This document shows positions 49,007 through 60,611 of a DNA stretch of 64,000 nt, in pieces. The position numbers were made by a program, and so were the translations under genes. Numbering within the stretch: the stretch's first letter is position 1; every line of letters begins with the position of its first letter. Below the pieces are notes generated by a model. That model saw only the letters and a list, made by a program, of their open reading frames with translations. It made no database searches and had not been told where the DNA came from. The stretch is from Thermoanaerobaculia bacterium (GTDB lineage: Bacteria; Acidobacteriota; Thermoanaerobaculia; Multivoradales; Multivoraceae). The stretch covers positions 97,308 through 161,307 of the forward strand of contig JAJDUI010000002.1 in assembly GCA_022826745.1 (NCBI GenBank), in the 5' to 3' direction.

Positions 49007-51979
49007 TCAAGGGGAGGTCGCGAGCGGCAGTTCCACGGCGGCGCCGCGCAGCATGATCGCGAACACGCGGTGCTGGTTGCTGAACGTCGCCGGGGCAGGC
49101 GCACCGGGGACTGTGCCGCGAAAGCCGGTTCGGAGCAGACGATCGTCGTTGTGGTGCGCCGCCACGTCCGGCCGTCCACGGTTCGCGCCCAGGCTGGCGA
49201 GAAACGCGCCGTCGCGGTAGATGACGATCTGGCGCGGGCGTTCGCGGCGCTCCAGGTCCGCGGCCCAGCCCTCGATCACGGTGCGCTGTCCTTCCTTCAC
49301 CACCACGTCGAGGGCGCCTTCGAAGCCGGCGCCGGTTGGCTGCACCGGGAGTTGGCGACCATCGGTGATGGGCAGAGTTTCCCCGCCTCGTTCCTCCTGC
49401 AGTGGCCGGTAGGAGAACCGAAGGCGGGTTGCGACACCCCGGTGTGAAAGGGCGTAGGCGACCAGGCCCTCGCGGCGGACGGTGTCGCGGATCTCGTCAC
49501 GCGAGCGAGCGCGCCGGTCAGGCGCTGCCTCGCCCGTTTCGGACAGGAGGAAGCCGCTGTGCAGGTGTTCCGTGCCGAAGCGTTCGACCACGTCCGGTCT
49601 CTCGAGACTCGTGGCGGCGATACCGAACTGCCGGCCGCCCAGGAACGCGACGATCTCGCCGATACTGCCGGGCTCTTCGATGTCGATTGCCCACCCCTGG
49701 ATGCCGTCTCTCATCTCGTACCCGCCGTCCAGAAAGCCGATCAGGCCATCCGGTTGCTGCGGTTCGAGGGGGATCCGCTCGGAGTCGACATCCAGGGCGC
49801 TTCGGGATCGGCGCATGATGCCGTCGATCCGGCCGCCGTCGCCAAACGACAGGTCGTACACGGAGAGGGGCGGCCGACCCACATGCTCGAGTTCCAGCGG
49901 CTGTCCGGGCTCTGATACGAGGAATACGTCAACCTGGTTCAGCCCAGGACGGAACAGGCTCTCGGGCACGGTCGCCGCGATCCGACTCCTTCCGTCGGCG
50001 GTCCGGTGGGGCCTCAGCGTGGCCGCCAGCGTGCCGTTGAGAGCCACGGCCACGGTGCGATCGGACACCGGCGGGCGATTCTCGAAGACCCCTTCCACCA
50101 GGGCGGGCAGGACGGTCTGATCGGTTGCGACGTGATCCCAGACGAAGGCCGCTTCGAGCCGGATGCTGGTTTCGCCGGGGCGATGAGCCAGGTCCGCAAC
50201 CCGGAGGCCGTGAAGTTCGGGTCTTTCGCCGATGGCCGCCGGGTCGTTCGAGTCGCCGAGCAGTTCGGCCTGCAATGCGACCTGACGGCGGCGCCAGGAT
50301 TCGCGGTCAGGTGGAACGCCGATCGCGCCGGTGTACTTGCCGACCACGAGCGGGCCGTCCTGGCCGCGCTCGTCCGGCGCGGCGCTCCGGGCGTCCGCGC
50401 CGGCCAGTTCAAGGATCAACGGCGTGAGGTCGGCGAGCGACAGAAGCCCGTGGTCGATAGCCGCCTCTTGCTGGAACGGCGCCTTGACGAGGAGCGGCAC
50501 CGCCGCCAGATCGAGCGGCTGCCCGCCGGACGGATCATCGGGCTCCAGCAGGCGACGGGACAGGCCCGGGCGGAACGCGACGCCGTGATCCGCGGTAACG
50601 ACGACCAGGCTCTCGTCGAACAGGCCGACGGACTCGAGCCGGTCGATCAACTCGCCGATCAGGCGGTCGACGAACTCGACCTGCAACAGGTAGCGCTTCT
50701 GGTGGTGCCGAACCGGCCAGGTCTCGGTCGTCCAGAGTTCGCGTTCCAGGCCGTGCATGCTGCCCCGGGGCGCGTGGTAGCGGCGGCCTGAGGGCAGGTA
50801 CTCCCAGGGCACATGAGGCAGCATGGAGTGGAGGAAGTAGAAGCCGGGCCGGTCACGCGTTGGACCGATGGCGTCGATGAAACGCCGGAACTCGGCTGCC
50901 CGGTCGGTGGTTCGCAGATGAAACAGCGCCCGCGGTACCGGTTCGTCAGTTGGCGGCGGCGCGGCCGCGCGGGGACCGTCCTGGCCGAAGCCGCTCCAGG
51001 TCTGGGTCACGACCGGCAGCCCGCTCGTCCATGCTGCCGGCAGGGTCAGGTTGAGCCAGACGACGGCGAGGTCGGAGACGAGCAGACCGAAGCGCTCGCG
51101 AAACGCCGGGCGCGGCACCGCCAGCCGGTTGACGTCGGTGGGGCAGAGCGAGCTGATCGGCTCCAGTGCGTACAACTCGTGGCTGGGGGCCAGCAGCGTG
51201 AACAGGTTGACCGGGTACTCGGAGGCGGTCGGCAACCGTCCCTGTTCCGCCTGCAGCCCGGAGAGCATCGCGGGCACCGCGAGTTCGGAGACGTCGGAGA
51301 CCGCCGTCGCGTTCGCGTACCACGTCGCCCTGGAGGCCAGTCGGGCCAGGTTGGGGAGGCGGTCGCCGTCGATGCTGCCCGTCGCGTCCAGGATGGAGGT
51401 CAGCGACCACTCGTCGAGGACCACGAGCACGATCGGCGCCCGGGCGCCGGTGTCCGTCTGATCGATATCGACCGAGTGGACGGGGCGCGCCGCGCTGCGG
51501 CGGACGTCGCCGTCCAGAAGCAGGAATGCAGGGACGAGGACGGTCGCCACGGACAGGAGCAGGGCGAAGGCGCGCGCGCCGCGAAAGCTCACGTAGGCCC
51601 AGCCGGCGGCTATGCCTGCGATCACGGCGAAGGCGATGGCAGGCACCACCGGTAGGCCGCGGAGCGCCTGCAGTGCAATGACGCCGATCAGCAGACCGGC
51701 AGCCGCGGCGAGTGCTTTGGGTGTCCAGACGGGACGGAAGATGCGAACGGTTGCTGCCGGCAACCAGAGCGCCAGAGCCGGAACGACGGCCAGCAGGATC
51801 GCCAGGGCCGCGACATCTCCTATGGAAAGTCCCCGGATGGCGAAGAACTCGGGCGTGCGACGGAGCAGATCGTAGATCGGCTGAGCGAAGGCGAGGCTCG
51901 AGAGCCCCGCAGTCGTGGCGAGACCTGTTGCGAGAGGCCGCTGCGGGTCAACCCGGTCTGGCCGCTGGCGCTCGGACAT
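49007..51979 (-). CDS. Membrane sulfatase-like (alkaline phosphatase superfamily) protein with two C-terminal repeats
   Basis: This 990-residue protein has about five membrane helices in residues 20-165 and a large periplasmic domain of the sulfatase/phosphoglycerol-transferase type. VVLDEWSLTSI, SELAVPAMLSG and VVTADHGVAFRPG (about residue 450) are metal-site segments. The usual Cys/Ser of true sulfatases is not in a C-x-P-x-R box, so it is likelier a transferase or phosphatase. The C-terminal 300 residues contain two copies of a GWAxD ... RPDV ... GF repeat, which resembles a domain seen in bacterial surface proteins. The gene is convergent with M20 (4 nt) and divergent from ispG. Substrate unknown. 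Confidence 0.75.
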   Translation of the reverse strand: MSERQRPDRVDPQRPLATGLATTAGLSSLAFAQPIYDLLRRTPEFFAIRGLSIGDVAALAILLAVVPALALWLPAATVRIFRPVWTPKALAAAAGLLIGVIALQALRGLPVVPAIAFAVIAGIAAGWAYVSFRGARAFALLLSVATVLVPAFLLLDGDVRRSAARPVHSVDIDQTDTGARAPIVLVVLDEWSLTSILDATGSIDGDRLPNLARLASRATWYANATAVSDVSELAVPAMLSGLQAEQGRLPTASEYPVNLFTLLAPSHELYALEPISSLCPTDVNRLAVPRPAFRERFGLLVSDLAVVWLNLTLPAAWTSGLPVVTQTWSGFGQDGPRAAAPPPTDEPVPRALFHLRTTDRAAEFRRFIDAIGPTRDRPGFYFLHSMLPHVPWEYLPSGRRYHAPRGSMHGLERELWTTETWPVRHHQKRYLLQVEFVDRLIGELIDRLESVGLFDESLVVVTADHGVAFRPGLSRRLLEPDDPSGGQPLDLAAVPLLVKAPFQQEAAIDHGLLSLADLTPLILELAGADARSAAPDERGQDGPLVVGKYTGAIGVPPDRESWRRRQVALQAELLGDSNDPAAIGERPELHGLRVADLAHRPGETSIRLEAAFVWDHVATDQTVLPALVEGVFENRPPVSDRTVAVALNGTLAATLRPHRTADGRSRIAATVPESLFRPGLNQVDVFLVSEPGQPLELEHVGRPPLSVYDLSFGDGGRIDGIMRRSRSALDVDSERIPLEPQQPDGLIGFLDGGYEMRDGIQGWAIDIEEPGSIGEIVAFLGGRQFGIAATSLERPDVVERFGTEHLHSGFLLSETGEAAPDRRARSRDEIRDTVRREGLVAYALSHRGVATRLRFSYRPLQEERGGETLPITDGRQLPVQPTGAGFEGALDVVVKEGQRTVIEGWAADLERRERPRQIVIYRDGAFLASLGANRGRPDVAAHHNDDRLLRTGFRGTVPGAPAPATFSNQHRVFAIMLRGAAVELPLATSP

Positions 51980-52019
51980 GGGCAGTCATGCTACTTGGGT
52001 GCTGTAGCCTGCCGCTGCA

Positions 52020-53261
<1,242 letters not shown>

Positions 53262-53289
53262 GCGCTTCGGGAGACGACAGTGTCTCCCC

Positions 53290-54747
53290 CTACGGCAGAT
53301 CGCGGAACTCGGGGCTTCGAAGCCAGTCCCTGGCGAAGCGCTCCGTGATCTCGTCCATCGCGGCCTGGGACCTGGGGTACCGGCCCCGGTCGCCGGTGTC
53401 TTCGATCCAGCCTGCCAGCGCTTCTCGCATCTCGTTCAGCACGCCGGCATGGGCGGGATCTTCGGCCAGGTTGACCACTTCGTCGGGATCGTTCTCGAGA
53501 TCGTAGAGCTCTTCGGCGACGCGTCGTCCGTAGGGCGCGGCCTGGGCGGGCGTCAGCTTGCCTTCCTCGGCCAGTCGCCGGATCGCCAGGAAACTGCTGT
53601 CTTCCGGATCGCGCAGGAGGTCGACCATCTCCCGATGGCCCCAGTTGATGAGCGGTCTGTCCAGCATGAAGTTCCTGACGTAGTGGAAACGCGGCCCCAC
53701 CACCGATCGGACCCGGTCGATGACGTTCGACATGCGGTCGGCCGAGGTGAACACGAAGTCGCGGCGGTAGTCCGGACCGAAGATGTCCTTCGCGTCCATG
53801 AACCCCGGCACCTCGAGGCCGGCGAGCGCCAGAGACGTGGCGGCGATGTCCATCAGGCTGACGAGATCTGTCCGTCGCGTGCCGGGCTTCACGACCTCCG
53901 GAAGTCCCGGCGCGACGACGATCAGCGGGATCCGCAGGCCTTCGTCGTAGGAGAACTCCTTGCTCCGGGGCAGGTCCGAGCCGTGGTCGGAGAAGAGCAC
54001 CACGATGGTGCTTTCCCAGAGTCCGTCGGCCTTGAGCTGCGCCACCAGCTCGCCGACCTCGTGGTCGGTGCGCAGCATCGAGTTGTAGTGGTCGGCGATG
54101 TGCCGGCGCACCTGGGGAATGTCGGGATACTGCGCCGGCACCTGCACATCGGCCGGTTCCACGGGCCGAAGGCCTAGCGCCTTCACTTCCTCGGCGATGT
54201 TCGCGACGGCCTTGCCGCCGGCCACCTTCGTCTGCCCGAAGAACGGCTTGCCTTCGGACACGTCGCGCCAGTGTCCGCCTCCCTGCGGCCCCTTCCAGGA
54301 CGGGATCTCCGATGACTCGGCGCCGATCGTGTAGAGCTTCGTGCGGTCGTAGGTGAAGTTGAAGTCGTCCTTGCTGGCGTTGTAGGTCTCGTAGCCCGCG
54401 GCCCGGAACAGTTCGGGAACCGTCACGACCCCTTCCGGCAGGTGGATCCGATAGCCGGGAACCCGCCCCGAGCGATGGTCGTGCGCCCCGATCCGAATGG
54501 CGTAGCTGCCCGTGATCAGCGAGGAACGGGTCGGGCTGCACACCGGCGTCGGCGCGTACGCCCGCTCGAACAGAACGCCCTGTCGCGCCAGCGCGTCGAT
54601 GTTGGGCGTTTCGACCAGGTCGTGCCCGTAGCTCGAGTACCAGGGCGACTGGTCGTCGATGTCGATCCAGAGGACGTTGGGTCGGGCGGTGTGCTGCTGC
54701 GCCGCCGTGGCCCCCGCGAGCAAGGCAAACAGAGCCGGGAAGATCAC
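53290..54747 (-). CDS. Type I sulfatase (formylglycine-dependent), secreted
   Basis: This 485-residue arylsulfatase-family enzyme has a short signal peptide (FPALFALLAGATAA). The metal-site aspartates are in WIDIDDQ (29-32). The C-x-P-x-R box VCSPTRSSLITG (Cys70) is where formylglycine is made after translation. A later LFSDHGSDL supplies Asp-His ligands. It probably cleaves sulfate esters of polysaccharides or glycolipids in the periplasm. The GTG start overlaps the stop of the HD-domain gene (GTGA). No maturase (sulfatase-modifying factor) is in the window. Confidence 0.92.
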   Translation of the reverse strand: MIFPALFALLAGATAAQQHTARPNVLWIDIDDQSPWYSSYGHDLVETPNIDALARQGVLFERAYAPTPVCSPTRSSLITGSYAIRIGAHDHRSGRVPGYRIHLPEGVVTVPELFRAAGYETYNASKDDFNFTYDRTKLYTIGAESSEIPSWKGPQGGGHWRDVSEGKPFFGQTKVAGGKAVANIAEEVKALGLRPVEPADVQVPAQYPDIPQVRRHIADHYNSMLRTDHEVGELVAQLKADGLWESTIVVLFSDHGSDLPRSKEFSYDEGLRIPLIVVAPGLPEVVKPGTRRTDLVSLMDIAATSLALAGLEVPGFMDAKDIFGPDYRRDFVFTSADRMSNVIDRVRSVVGPRFHYVRNFMLDRPLINWGHREMVDLLRDPEDSSFLAIRRLAEEGKLTPAQAAPYGRRVAEELYDLENDPDEVVNLAEDPAHAGVLNEMREALAGWIEDTGDRGRYPRSQAAMDEITERFARDWLRSPEFRDLP

Positions 54748-55337
54748 TTCGCCAGGCGGCCGTCAAGCTCGAGTTCCGCGGCGACGCCCTGCATCGCCGC
54801 CAGCACGTTGCCGGCGTGCTGCCAGAGCTCGAGCTCACCGTCGAAGCACTCGCGGCTGAAGTCGGCGGTGACTTCCTCGACGTGCTCGCGGTCGACGCCG
54901 GCCGCGAAGGCTCGCTGCTTCCAGCGCTTGCGGACGGACTTGAGCGGCACGTCGCGCACGTCCTTGCTCGGGCGGATGAGGGCGGCGGCGCTGATCAGGC
55001 CGGTGATCTCGTCGCAGGCCAGCAGCGCGTAGTCGCGCGAGGTTTCGCGCTCGACGCCGGTGCCATCCGTGTTGTGGGAGAGGATCGTCTGGATGATGCC
55101 TTCGTCCAGGCCGCGCTCGCGGAGAATCGCGGCGCCGTCCGCCGGGTGCTGCTCGAGGGTCGGGTGGATCTCCCAGTCGAAGTCGTGGAGGAGTCCGGCG
55201 AGGCCCCAGGACTCCGCGTCGCCATCGAGCCTCTCCGCGTACCAGCGCATCGCCGCTTCAACCGCCAGCATGTGTTTCCTCAAGCCTGGTGCCTTCACGA
55301 ACTCCTGCACGGTCTGCCAGGCTGCTTCTCGGTCCAT
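54744..55337 (-). CDS. HD-domain hydrolase
   Basis: This 197-residue cytoplasmic protein of the HD superfamily has a metal site made of His residues in LRKHMLAVEAAM and LLHDFDWEIHP (HD motif), His in SHNTDG, and an Asp in LLACDEITGLI. Length and motif order match stand-alone HDIG-type hydrolases that act on nucleotides. The stop overlaps the GTG of the sulfatase, so both are coupled on one mRNA, an odd pairing of a nucleotide hydrolase with a secreted sulfatase. It is divergent from the rhomboid-like gene. Substrate unknown. Confidence 0.85.
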   Translation of the reverse strand: MDREAAWQTVQEFVKAPGLRKHMLAVEAAMRWYAERLDGDAESWGLAGLLHDFDWEIHPTLEQHPADGAAILRERGLDEGIIQTILSHNTDGTGVERETSRDYALLACDEITGLISAAALIRPSKDVRDVPLKSVRKRWKQRAFAAGVDREHVEEVTADFSRECFDGELELWQHAGNVLAAMQGVAAELELDGRLAK

Positions 55338-55405
55338 CGCCGTCGCCCCTTCGTCTCCGGTGGCCGGCGATTGTACGCGCTTGCCGTAGCTACAATCCCT
55401 GCGTC

Positions 55406-56194
55406 ATGACGATGGGTGGAGGACCGTACGCGCGCAGGATGAGCTTCGGCGGGCTCTCGGGCCCGCACGCGCGCGACCTGCTGCTGCTCGTGGCGGCGCT
55501 GTTCGTCACCTTCTCGCTGCAGTTCTTCCCGACGCTGGCCTTCGTGCCGGAGCTGATGCGGCTGTCGAGCTCCGTCTGGCAGCAGGGGATGGTCTGGCAG
55601 CTCCTGACCTACCCGGCGGCGGGTTGGGGCGGGCCGTCGATCTGGTTCCTGGTGGGCCTCCTGATCTTCTACATGTTCGCGAACGATGTGCGCTGGGCTC
55701 TCGGCAGGCAGCGGTTCTGGAACCTGCTCTGGATGTCGGCGGGCGTGGCGGCGGTGGCGGCCTGTCTGGTGCAGATGCTGGTGGGCGGCGCCGGCCCGAA
55801 CGCCTTCCTCATCATGCAGGGCCAGCAGATGCTGCTGGCGATCGCGATCACCGGCTTCGCGGTGATCCGGCGCGATGCCACCATCATGCTGTTCTTCGTG
55901 CTGCCGATCAAGGCGCGGTGGTTCATCTGGATCGAGATCGCTTTCGCCTGGGTCGGATTCCTCCGCTACGGGGATCTCGCCGGTTTCGTCGGTATCTGCA
56001 CGGCGGTCGGCACGGTCTTCGCGCTGCTCCGGCCCGGGCGCACGCGTGGCCTGATGCGCGAGTCGCGGCTCCGGCTCGAACGCTGGTACATCCGCCAGAA
56101 GCTGAACCGCGGCCGCCGACGTTTCCGTGTCGTCCCGGGCGGCAAGAAACCGAAGGACGACGACCGCGTCCGCCGCGGTCCCTGGGTCAACTGA
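55406..56194 (+). CDS. Rhomboid-like integral membrane protein lacking protease residues
   Basis: This 262-residue protein has six membrane segments: LLLLVAALFVTF, WFLVGLLIFYMF, MSAGVAAVAACLV, MLLAIAITGFAVI, IMLFFVLPIKARWF and ICTAVGTVFALL. A WQLLTYPAAGWGGPS loop resembles the L1-loop/WR-like region of rhomboid proteins, but GxSG and the catalytic His are not seen, so it is probably an inactive pseudo-rhomboid. The C-terminal 50 residues are basic (RLRLERWYIRQKLNRGRRR) and cytoplasmic. A TACAAT hexamer lies at 55391-55396, only ten nt before the ATG, so the transcript may be nearly leaderless. A large inverted-repeat element begins just downstream. Confidence 0.75.
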   Translation: MTMGGGPYARRMSFGGLSGPHARDLLLLVAALFVTFSLQFFPTLAFVPELMRLSSSVWQQGMVWQLLTYPAAGWGGPSIWFLVGLLIFYMFANDVRWALGRQRFWNLLWMSAGVAAVAACLVQMLVGGAGPNAFLIMQGQQMLLAIAITGFAVIRRDATIMLFFVLPIKARWFIWIEIAFAWVGFLRYGDLAGFVGICTAVGTVFALLRPGRTRGLMRESRLRLERWYIRQKLNRGRRRFRVVPGGKKPKDDDRVRRGPWVN

Positions 56195-56210
56195 AGGGCG
56201 GTTGGCCGCC

Positions 56211-56380
56211 GGCAGCGGGCCGGAGGGGAGGGTCCCAGGGGACGCTCACCCCTTCCTGGTGGATGAGGAATGTGGGGGTTCGCTGCGGTCGGCTGCGCTC
56301 CGCCAGGGCACTGGTTGATGGAAAGACTCGGCAGTCGCTGGCCTTTAGCCCCCTGGGACCCTCCCCTCCGGTCCGCTGCC
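56211..56380. mobile_element. 170-bp inverted-repeat (MITE-like) element
   Basis: Arms at 56211-56241 and 56350-56380 are complementary at 30 of 31 positions and enclose 108 bp. No transposase is encoded and no clear target duplication is seen. The element sits between the rhomboid-like gene and the ABC permease gene. The minus-strand permease reads into the right arm, which encodes its last residues (GSGPEGRVPGG). If transcribed, the arms can pair as a long stem. It may be a miniature transposon, or a structured repeat that serves as a convergent transcript end. Confidence 0.6.
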
Positions 56381-58453
56381 AGCTGGACGACTTGCCCCTT
56401 GGTGGTTCTGGCGCATCAGCCGGAGGGCGAGGAGGATAGCTGCGAGGGCGAGGAGGTAGTGCCACCAGGTTGGTTGATCGGGGAGCTGGATCTGTTCGAT
56501 GCGGGCGCTGCCGAGGGCCAGGGCGTTGTGCAGGGCGTGCCAGGCCATGGCCGGGTAGATCGAGCCGGATCGGAGGACGGCGATCACGAGGAGGACGCCG
56601 AGTAGGGACGTCCCCGGAATGCGGAACAGGTCGACATGGAAGAAGCCGAAGGCGATGCCCGCGACCAGCACGAGCTGGACGGGCCTGAGGCGGCTCTTCA
56701 GGCCGTGGAGCAGGACGCCGCGGAAGGCGATCTCCTCGAAGATGCCGGGGAGGATGGCGAAGAAGACGAGCATCTGCCAGACGGGGATGTCCGCGCCGAA
56801 CGCCTCGGCCATCGCTTCGATCCACTCCTCCGGAATCGGCATCGCCAGGCTGGCGAGGCGGACGACGCCGTCGGCGAGCACCAGACCCGCGGGGGCGCCG
56901 ATCAGGACGCCGAGCCAGGCCGCGGGCGGGGGGTTGCGCAGGGACAGCGTCTCACGAACGGGCAGCCGGTAGCGGGCGATCATCAGCCACGCCGCGGCGC
57001 CGAAGACGGACATGTTGATCACGATCAGCAGACGGCTGTCGAGGCCGCCGCCGACGTTCAGTTGCCAGACCAGGAGCAGGGCCCAGAGGACGGCGAACCA
57101 GCGCGCGACGCGACGCGGGAAGAGCGCGGGCCCGCCGGCGAGGTCGGCGGCGTCCGTGTCGCTCGCGGTGATCAGCTTCTCCGCCGACAGCGTGCGCAGC
57201 GAGGCGCGCGCGAGCAGGGCGGCGGCGCCGCCGGTGACCGCCCAGGCGGCGGCGAGCAGCGGCCAGTCGTAGTGGCCGGTCAGGATCTCCCTGGCCGCGA
57301 CGCCGAGGTTCGCGATCGGCAACAGGACGATCGCGCTGCGCAGCTCGACCCCAGGCAGGACGGGAATCGCCGCCACGGCCATGGCAATGAGCATCACCGG
57401 CGCGAACAGCAACTGCGCTTCCTTGTACGTCTTCGACCGGCCCGAGACCAGCAGCAGGCTGCTCGAGAGGAGCACGGCCGCCGGGGCGTAGAGCAGGAGC
57501 AGAAGCACGCCGGCGCCGACCGGGATGACCAGCTTCAGGCCGGCGGGCGCCGCGATCAGGTCGAGCTGCATCCAGACGACGATGTTCGCGATGTTGAGCA
57601 CGCTGGTGGCGAAGGCGACCGCCAGGATCGACAGGTTCTTCGCGGTGACGATCTCGACCCGGCTGGCGGCCGTGGTCAGCAGGGTTTCGAGCGTGCCGCG
57701 TTCCTTCTCGCCGGCGAGCGCATCCGTGGCGACGATCGAGCCGCCCGCGAGCATCATCATCACGATGATCGCGGTCAGAACGCGGCCCAGGAGGAGCCCG
57801 GAGGTCTGCTCCTCGCTGGCGGTCTCGATTCGCTCGAGCGGCAGCAGATCCTCGGGCAGCGACTCGAAGCCGGCATTCGCGAGCCGCTGTTCGCGGACTT
57901 CCGTTCGCGTGCGTTGAAGCGCCCGCCTCAGAAACCCCTCTGCGGAGTCCGAGGCGTCGAGATCCGCGCGGTACGAGAGGACGATGCGCGGCACCCTTTC
58001 GCTGGCGTCTCCGACCGCTTCCCGGTCCGCGTCGTCGTCCGGGAGGTCTTCGTCTCCTCCGGTCTCCCAGGCCACGTGAACGTGGAGTCGCTCTTCGTCG
58101 AGCGCGGCCGCGACATCGTCCGGGACTTCGACGCGCTCAAAGCGAACCGCCGGACCGTCGGCTGGTTCGGCGCCGCCGGTCCGGCCGTCGCCGCCAACGA
58201 CGGCCAGCGCCCGCTCGAGCCATGCCCGCGCGTCGGCGATGCCCGCGACGTTGGCCGTTTCGTCGGCCACGGCGTAGGTGTAGGTGCGGCTCTCGATGCG
58301 TTCCTGCCGCCGCTCCGTTGTCAGCGATGTCAGGAACCACATCAGCGGCCACAGAACAAGCGGCAGGGCGACCGCGAACACGAGCACCCGCGGATTCCGG
58401 GCGAGCTGGCGCAGGTCGTTGATGACCAGCGCGGTGACGGTGCGGCGGTTCAT
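56345..58453 (-). CDS. ABC-2 permease fused to a CPBP intramembrane protease domain
   Basis: This 702-residue membrane protein has an N-terminal ABC-2/NatB-type permease part (LVINDLRQLARNPRVLVF, with a large external loop around residues 50-200). The C-terminal part carries CPBP (CAAX-type) protease motifs: FEEIAFRG (Glu-Glu about 572), FGFFHVD and ALHN. It is the last gene of the ABC operon, following the ATPase after 12 nt. The last eleven residues are encoded by the right arm of the 170-bp inverted-repeat element. The fusion suggests that exported peptide or lipid is processed during or after transport. Confidence 0.85.
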   Translation of the reverse strand: MNRRTVTALVINDLRQLARNPRVLVFAVALPLVLWPLMWFLTSLTTERRQERIESRTYTYAVADETANVAGIADARAWLERALAVVGGDGRTGGAEPADGPAVRFERVEVPDDVAAALDEERLHVHVAWETGGDEDLPDDDADREAVGDASERVPRIVLSYRADLDASDSAEGFLRRALQRTRTEVREQRLANAGFESLPEDLLPLERIETASEEQTSGLLLGRVLTAIIVMMMLAGGSIVATDALAGEKERGTLETLLTTAASRVEIVTAKNLSILAVAFATSVLNIANIVVWMQLDLIAAPAGLKLVIPVGAGVLLLLLYAPAAVLLSSSLLLVSGRSKTYKEAQLLFAPVMLIAMAVAAIPVLPGVELRSAIVLLPIANLGVAAREILTGHYDWPLLAAAWAVTGGAAALLARASLRTLSAEKLITASDTDAADLAGGPALFPRRVARWFAVLWALLLVWQLNVGGGLDSRLLIVINMSVFGAAAWLMIARYRLPVRETLSLRNPPPAAWLGVLIGAPAGLVLADGVVRLASLAMPIPEEWIEAMAEAFGADIPVWQMLVFFAILPGIFEEIAFRGVLLHGLKSRLRPVQLVLVAGIAFGFFHVDLFRIPGTSLLGVLLVIAVLRSGSIYPAMAWHALHNALALGSARIEQIQLPDQPTWWHYLLALAAILLALRLMRQNHQGASRPAGSGPEGRVPGG

Positions 58454-58465
58454 CGCGGCTCCGCG

Positions 58466-59220
<755 letters not shown>

Positions 59221-59224
<4 letters not shown>

Positions 59225-60516
59225 GCTTTACCTCCCACCGGTCGGCCCCGTTGGCGCAGGAACTGGAACAGGTTGCCCTCGAAGGAACCCGTGGCGATCT
59301 CCTCGACCCGCAGGATGCGCGAGGCAAGCCACAGGCAAGCCGCGATCGCGGCGGCGTTCGCCAGGACGGTGATCCCGAGCTGCAGCCAGAGCAGGTTGCC
59401 GGCGATCGCCTGGCGAAGCAGCAGCACGACGTTGACCACCGGAATGCCGGCAAGAGCCGGAGTGAACGACATGCTCGGGTCGTTCAGCAGCAGGACCGGG
59501 AGGATGACCAGCAGAATCACCGGTGTGACCATGGACTGGCCTTCCTTGAAGGTGCGGGCGAAGGCGGCGAGGATCATCATCGCGGCGGCGATGAGAGCCC
59601 CCAGCAGGACGGCGGTCAGAAGCAGTACCGGCAGCGAGGTCAGAGGCAGTTCGAAGGCGAAGCCGCTCCCGTCTCCGCCCCCGATTCGGGCGAGGAGCGG
59701 CCCGAGGAATGAGCGAAAGGAGACGACCATGGCGGCCGCGTTGAGGGCTCCGGCGACGAGGCCCATCGTGGCCACGTAGAAGTACTTGGCGGCGACGACG
59801 TGAATGCGCCGCGTGGCGAGCGTGCTCGTGGTCTCCCAGGTGTTCCGTTCGCGCTCGCCGGCGGTCGAGTCGATGGCCGGGTAGACGCAGCCGTTCGCGA
59901 TCATGAGGACGAAGAAGAGCGGGATCATCATCCCCATCACGAACTGCCCCATCTGGCGACCGGTGGCGAGGTTGTCGGACTCCACCTCGAACACCTGCCA
60001 CTCGTCGCCTTCGAGACCGTGCTGTTCGGCGATCCGATCCAGCCAGACCGATCGTTCGGCCGAAAGCGCCCTTTCCAACCGCCCTCTGGCGGCCTGCGAC
60101 TGGTCGCTCGAGCCGTTGCTCAGCAACGAGACGGCGGCGTTGCCCGGCGGATCGACGCTGGTTTCGAAGATCAGGGCGGCGTCGAGTTCGCCGGCCAGCA
60201 GGCGGCTCTCGACTTCTTCACGGTAGGCGGCGGTGGGGGTCGGCGGTGCCTCGATCTCCGTGATCTCGATCCGTCCTTCGTCTTCCTCCAACCGTTCGAG
60301 CAGGCCCCTGTGCTCGTCAGGAAGACCCGCGATCTCGACCCGCGAAGCGAAACTCTCGAAGCGGGCCGTGACGAAGAGGATGCCCGAGAACATGACCCAC
60401 ATCATCAGCGGGTAAAGCAGCAGCGGGATCAGGATCCCGTTGATGAGGACGGACCGTTCGCGCAGGGCCGACCTGAGTTCGCTCAGGTACAGCAGGCGGA
60501 TGGTGGTCCAGTCCAT
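59221..60516 (-). CDS. ABC-2 type permease, NatB-like
   Basis: This 431-residue membrane protein has an N-terminal helix (LINGILIPLLLYPLMMWVM), a large external domain (residues 50-170), and five more helices in the C-terminal half. A TTSTLATRRIHVVAAKYFY segment is the usual cytoplasmic coupling region between permease and ATPase. It is the first gene of the operon; its stop overlaps the ATPase GTG. The upstream 95-bp gap to the APH kinase gene holds GC-rich short repeats without a clear promoter. Substrate probably ion, lipid or peptide. Confidence 0.87.
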
Positions 60517-60611
60517 TCGGGCGTGTGCTGGGGCGGGCGGGAGTATAGGCGGGGAGGTCCGCCCCTTCTACGGCGGAAGCTCTGCCAGGGTTCCAGGCGC
60601 CGGGCCCGGGT

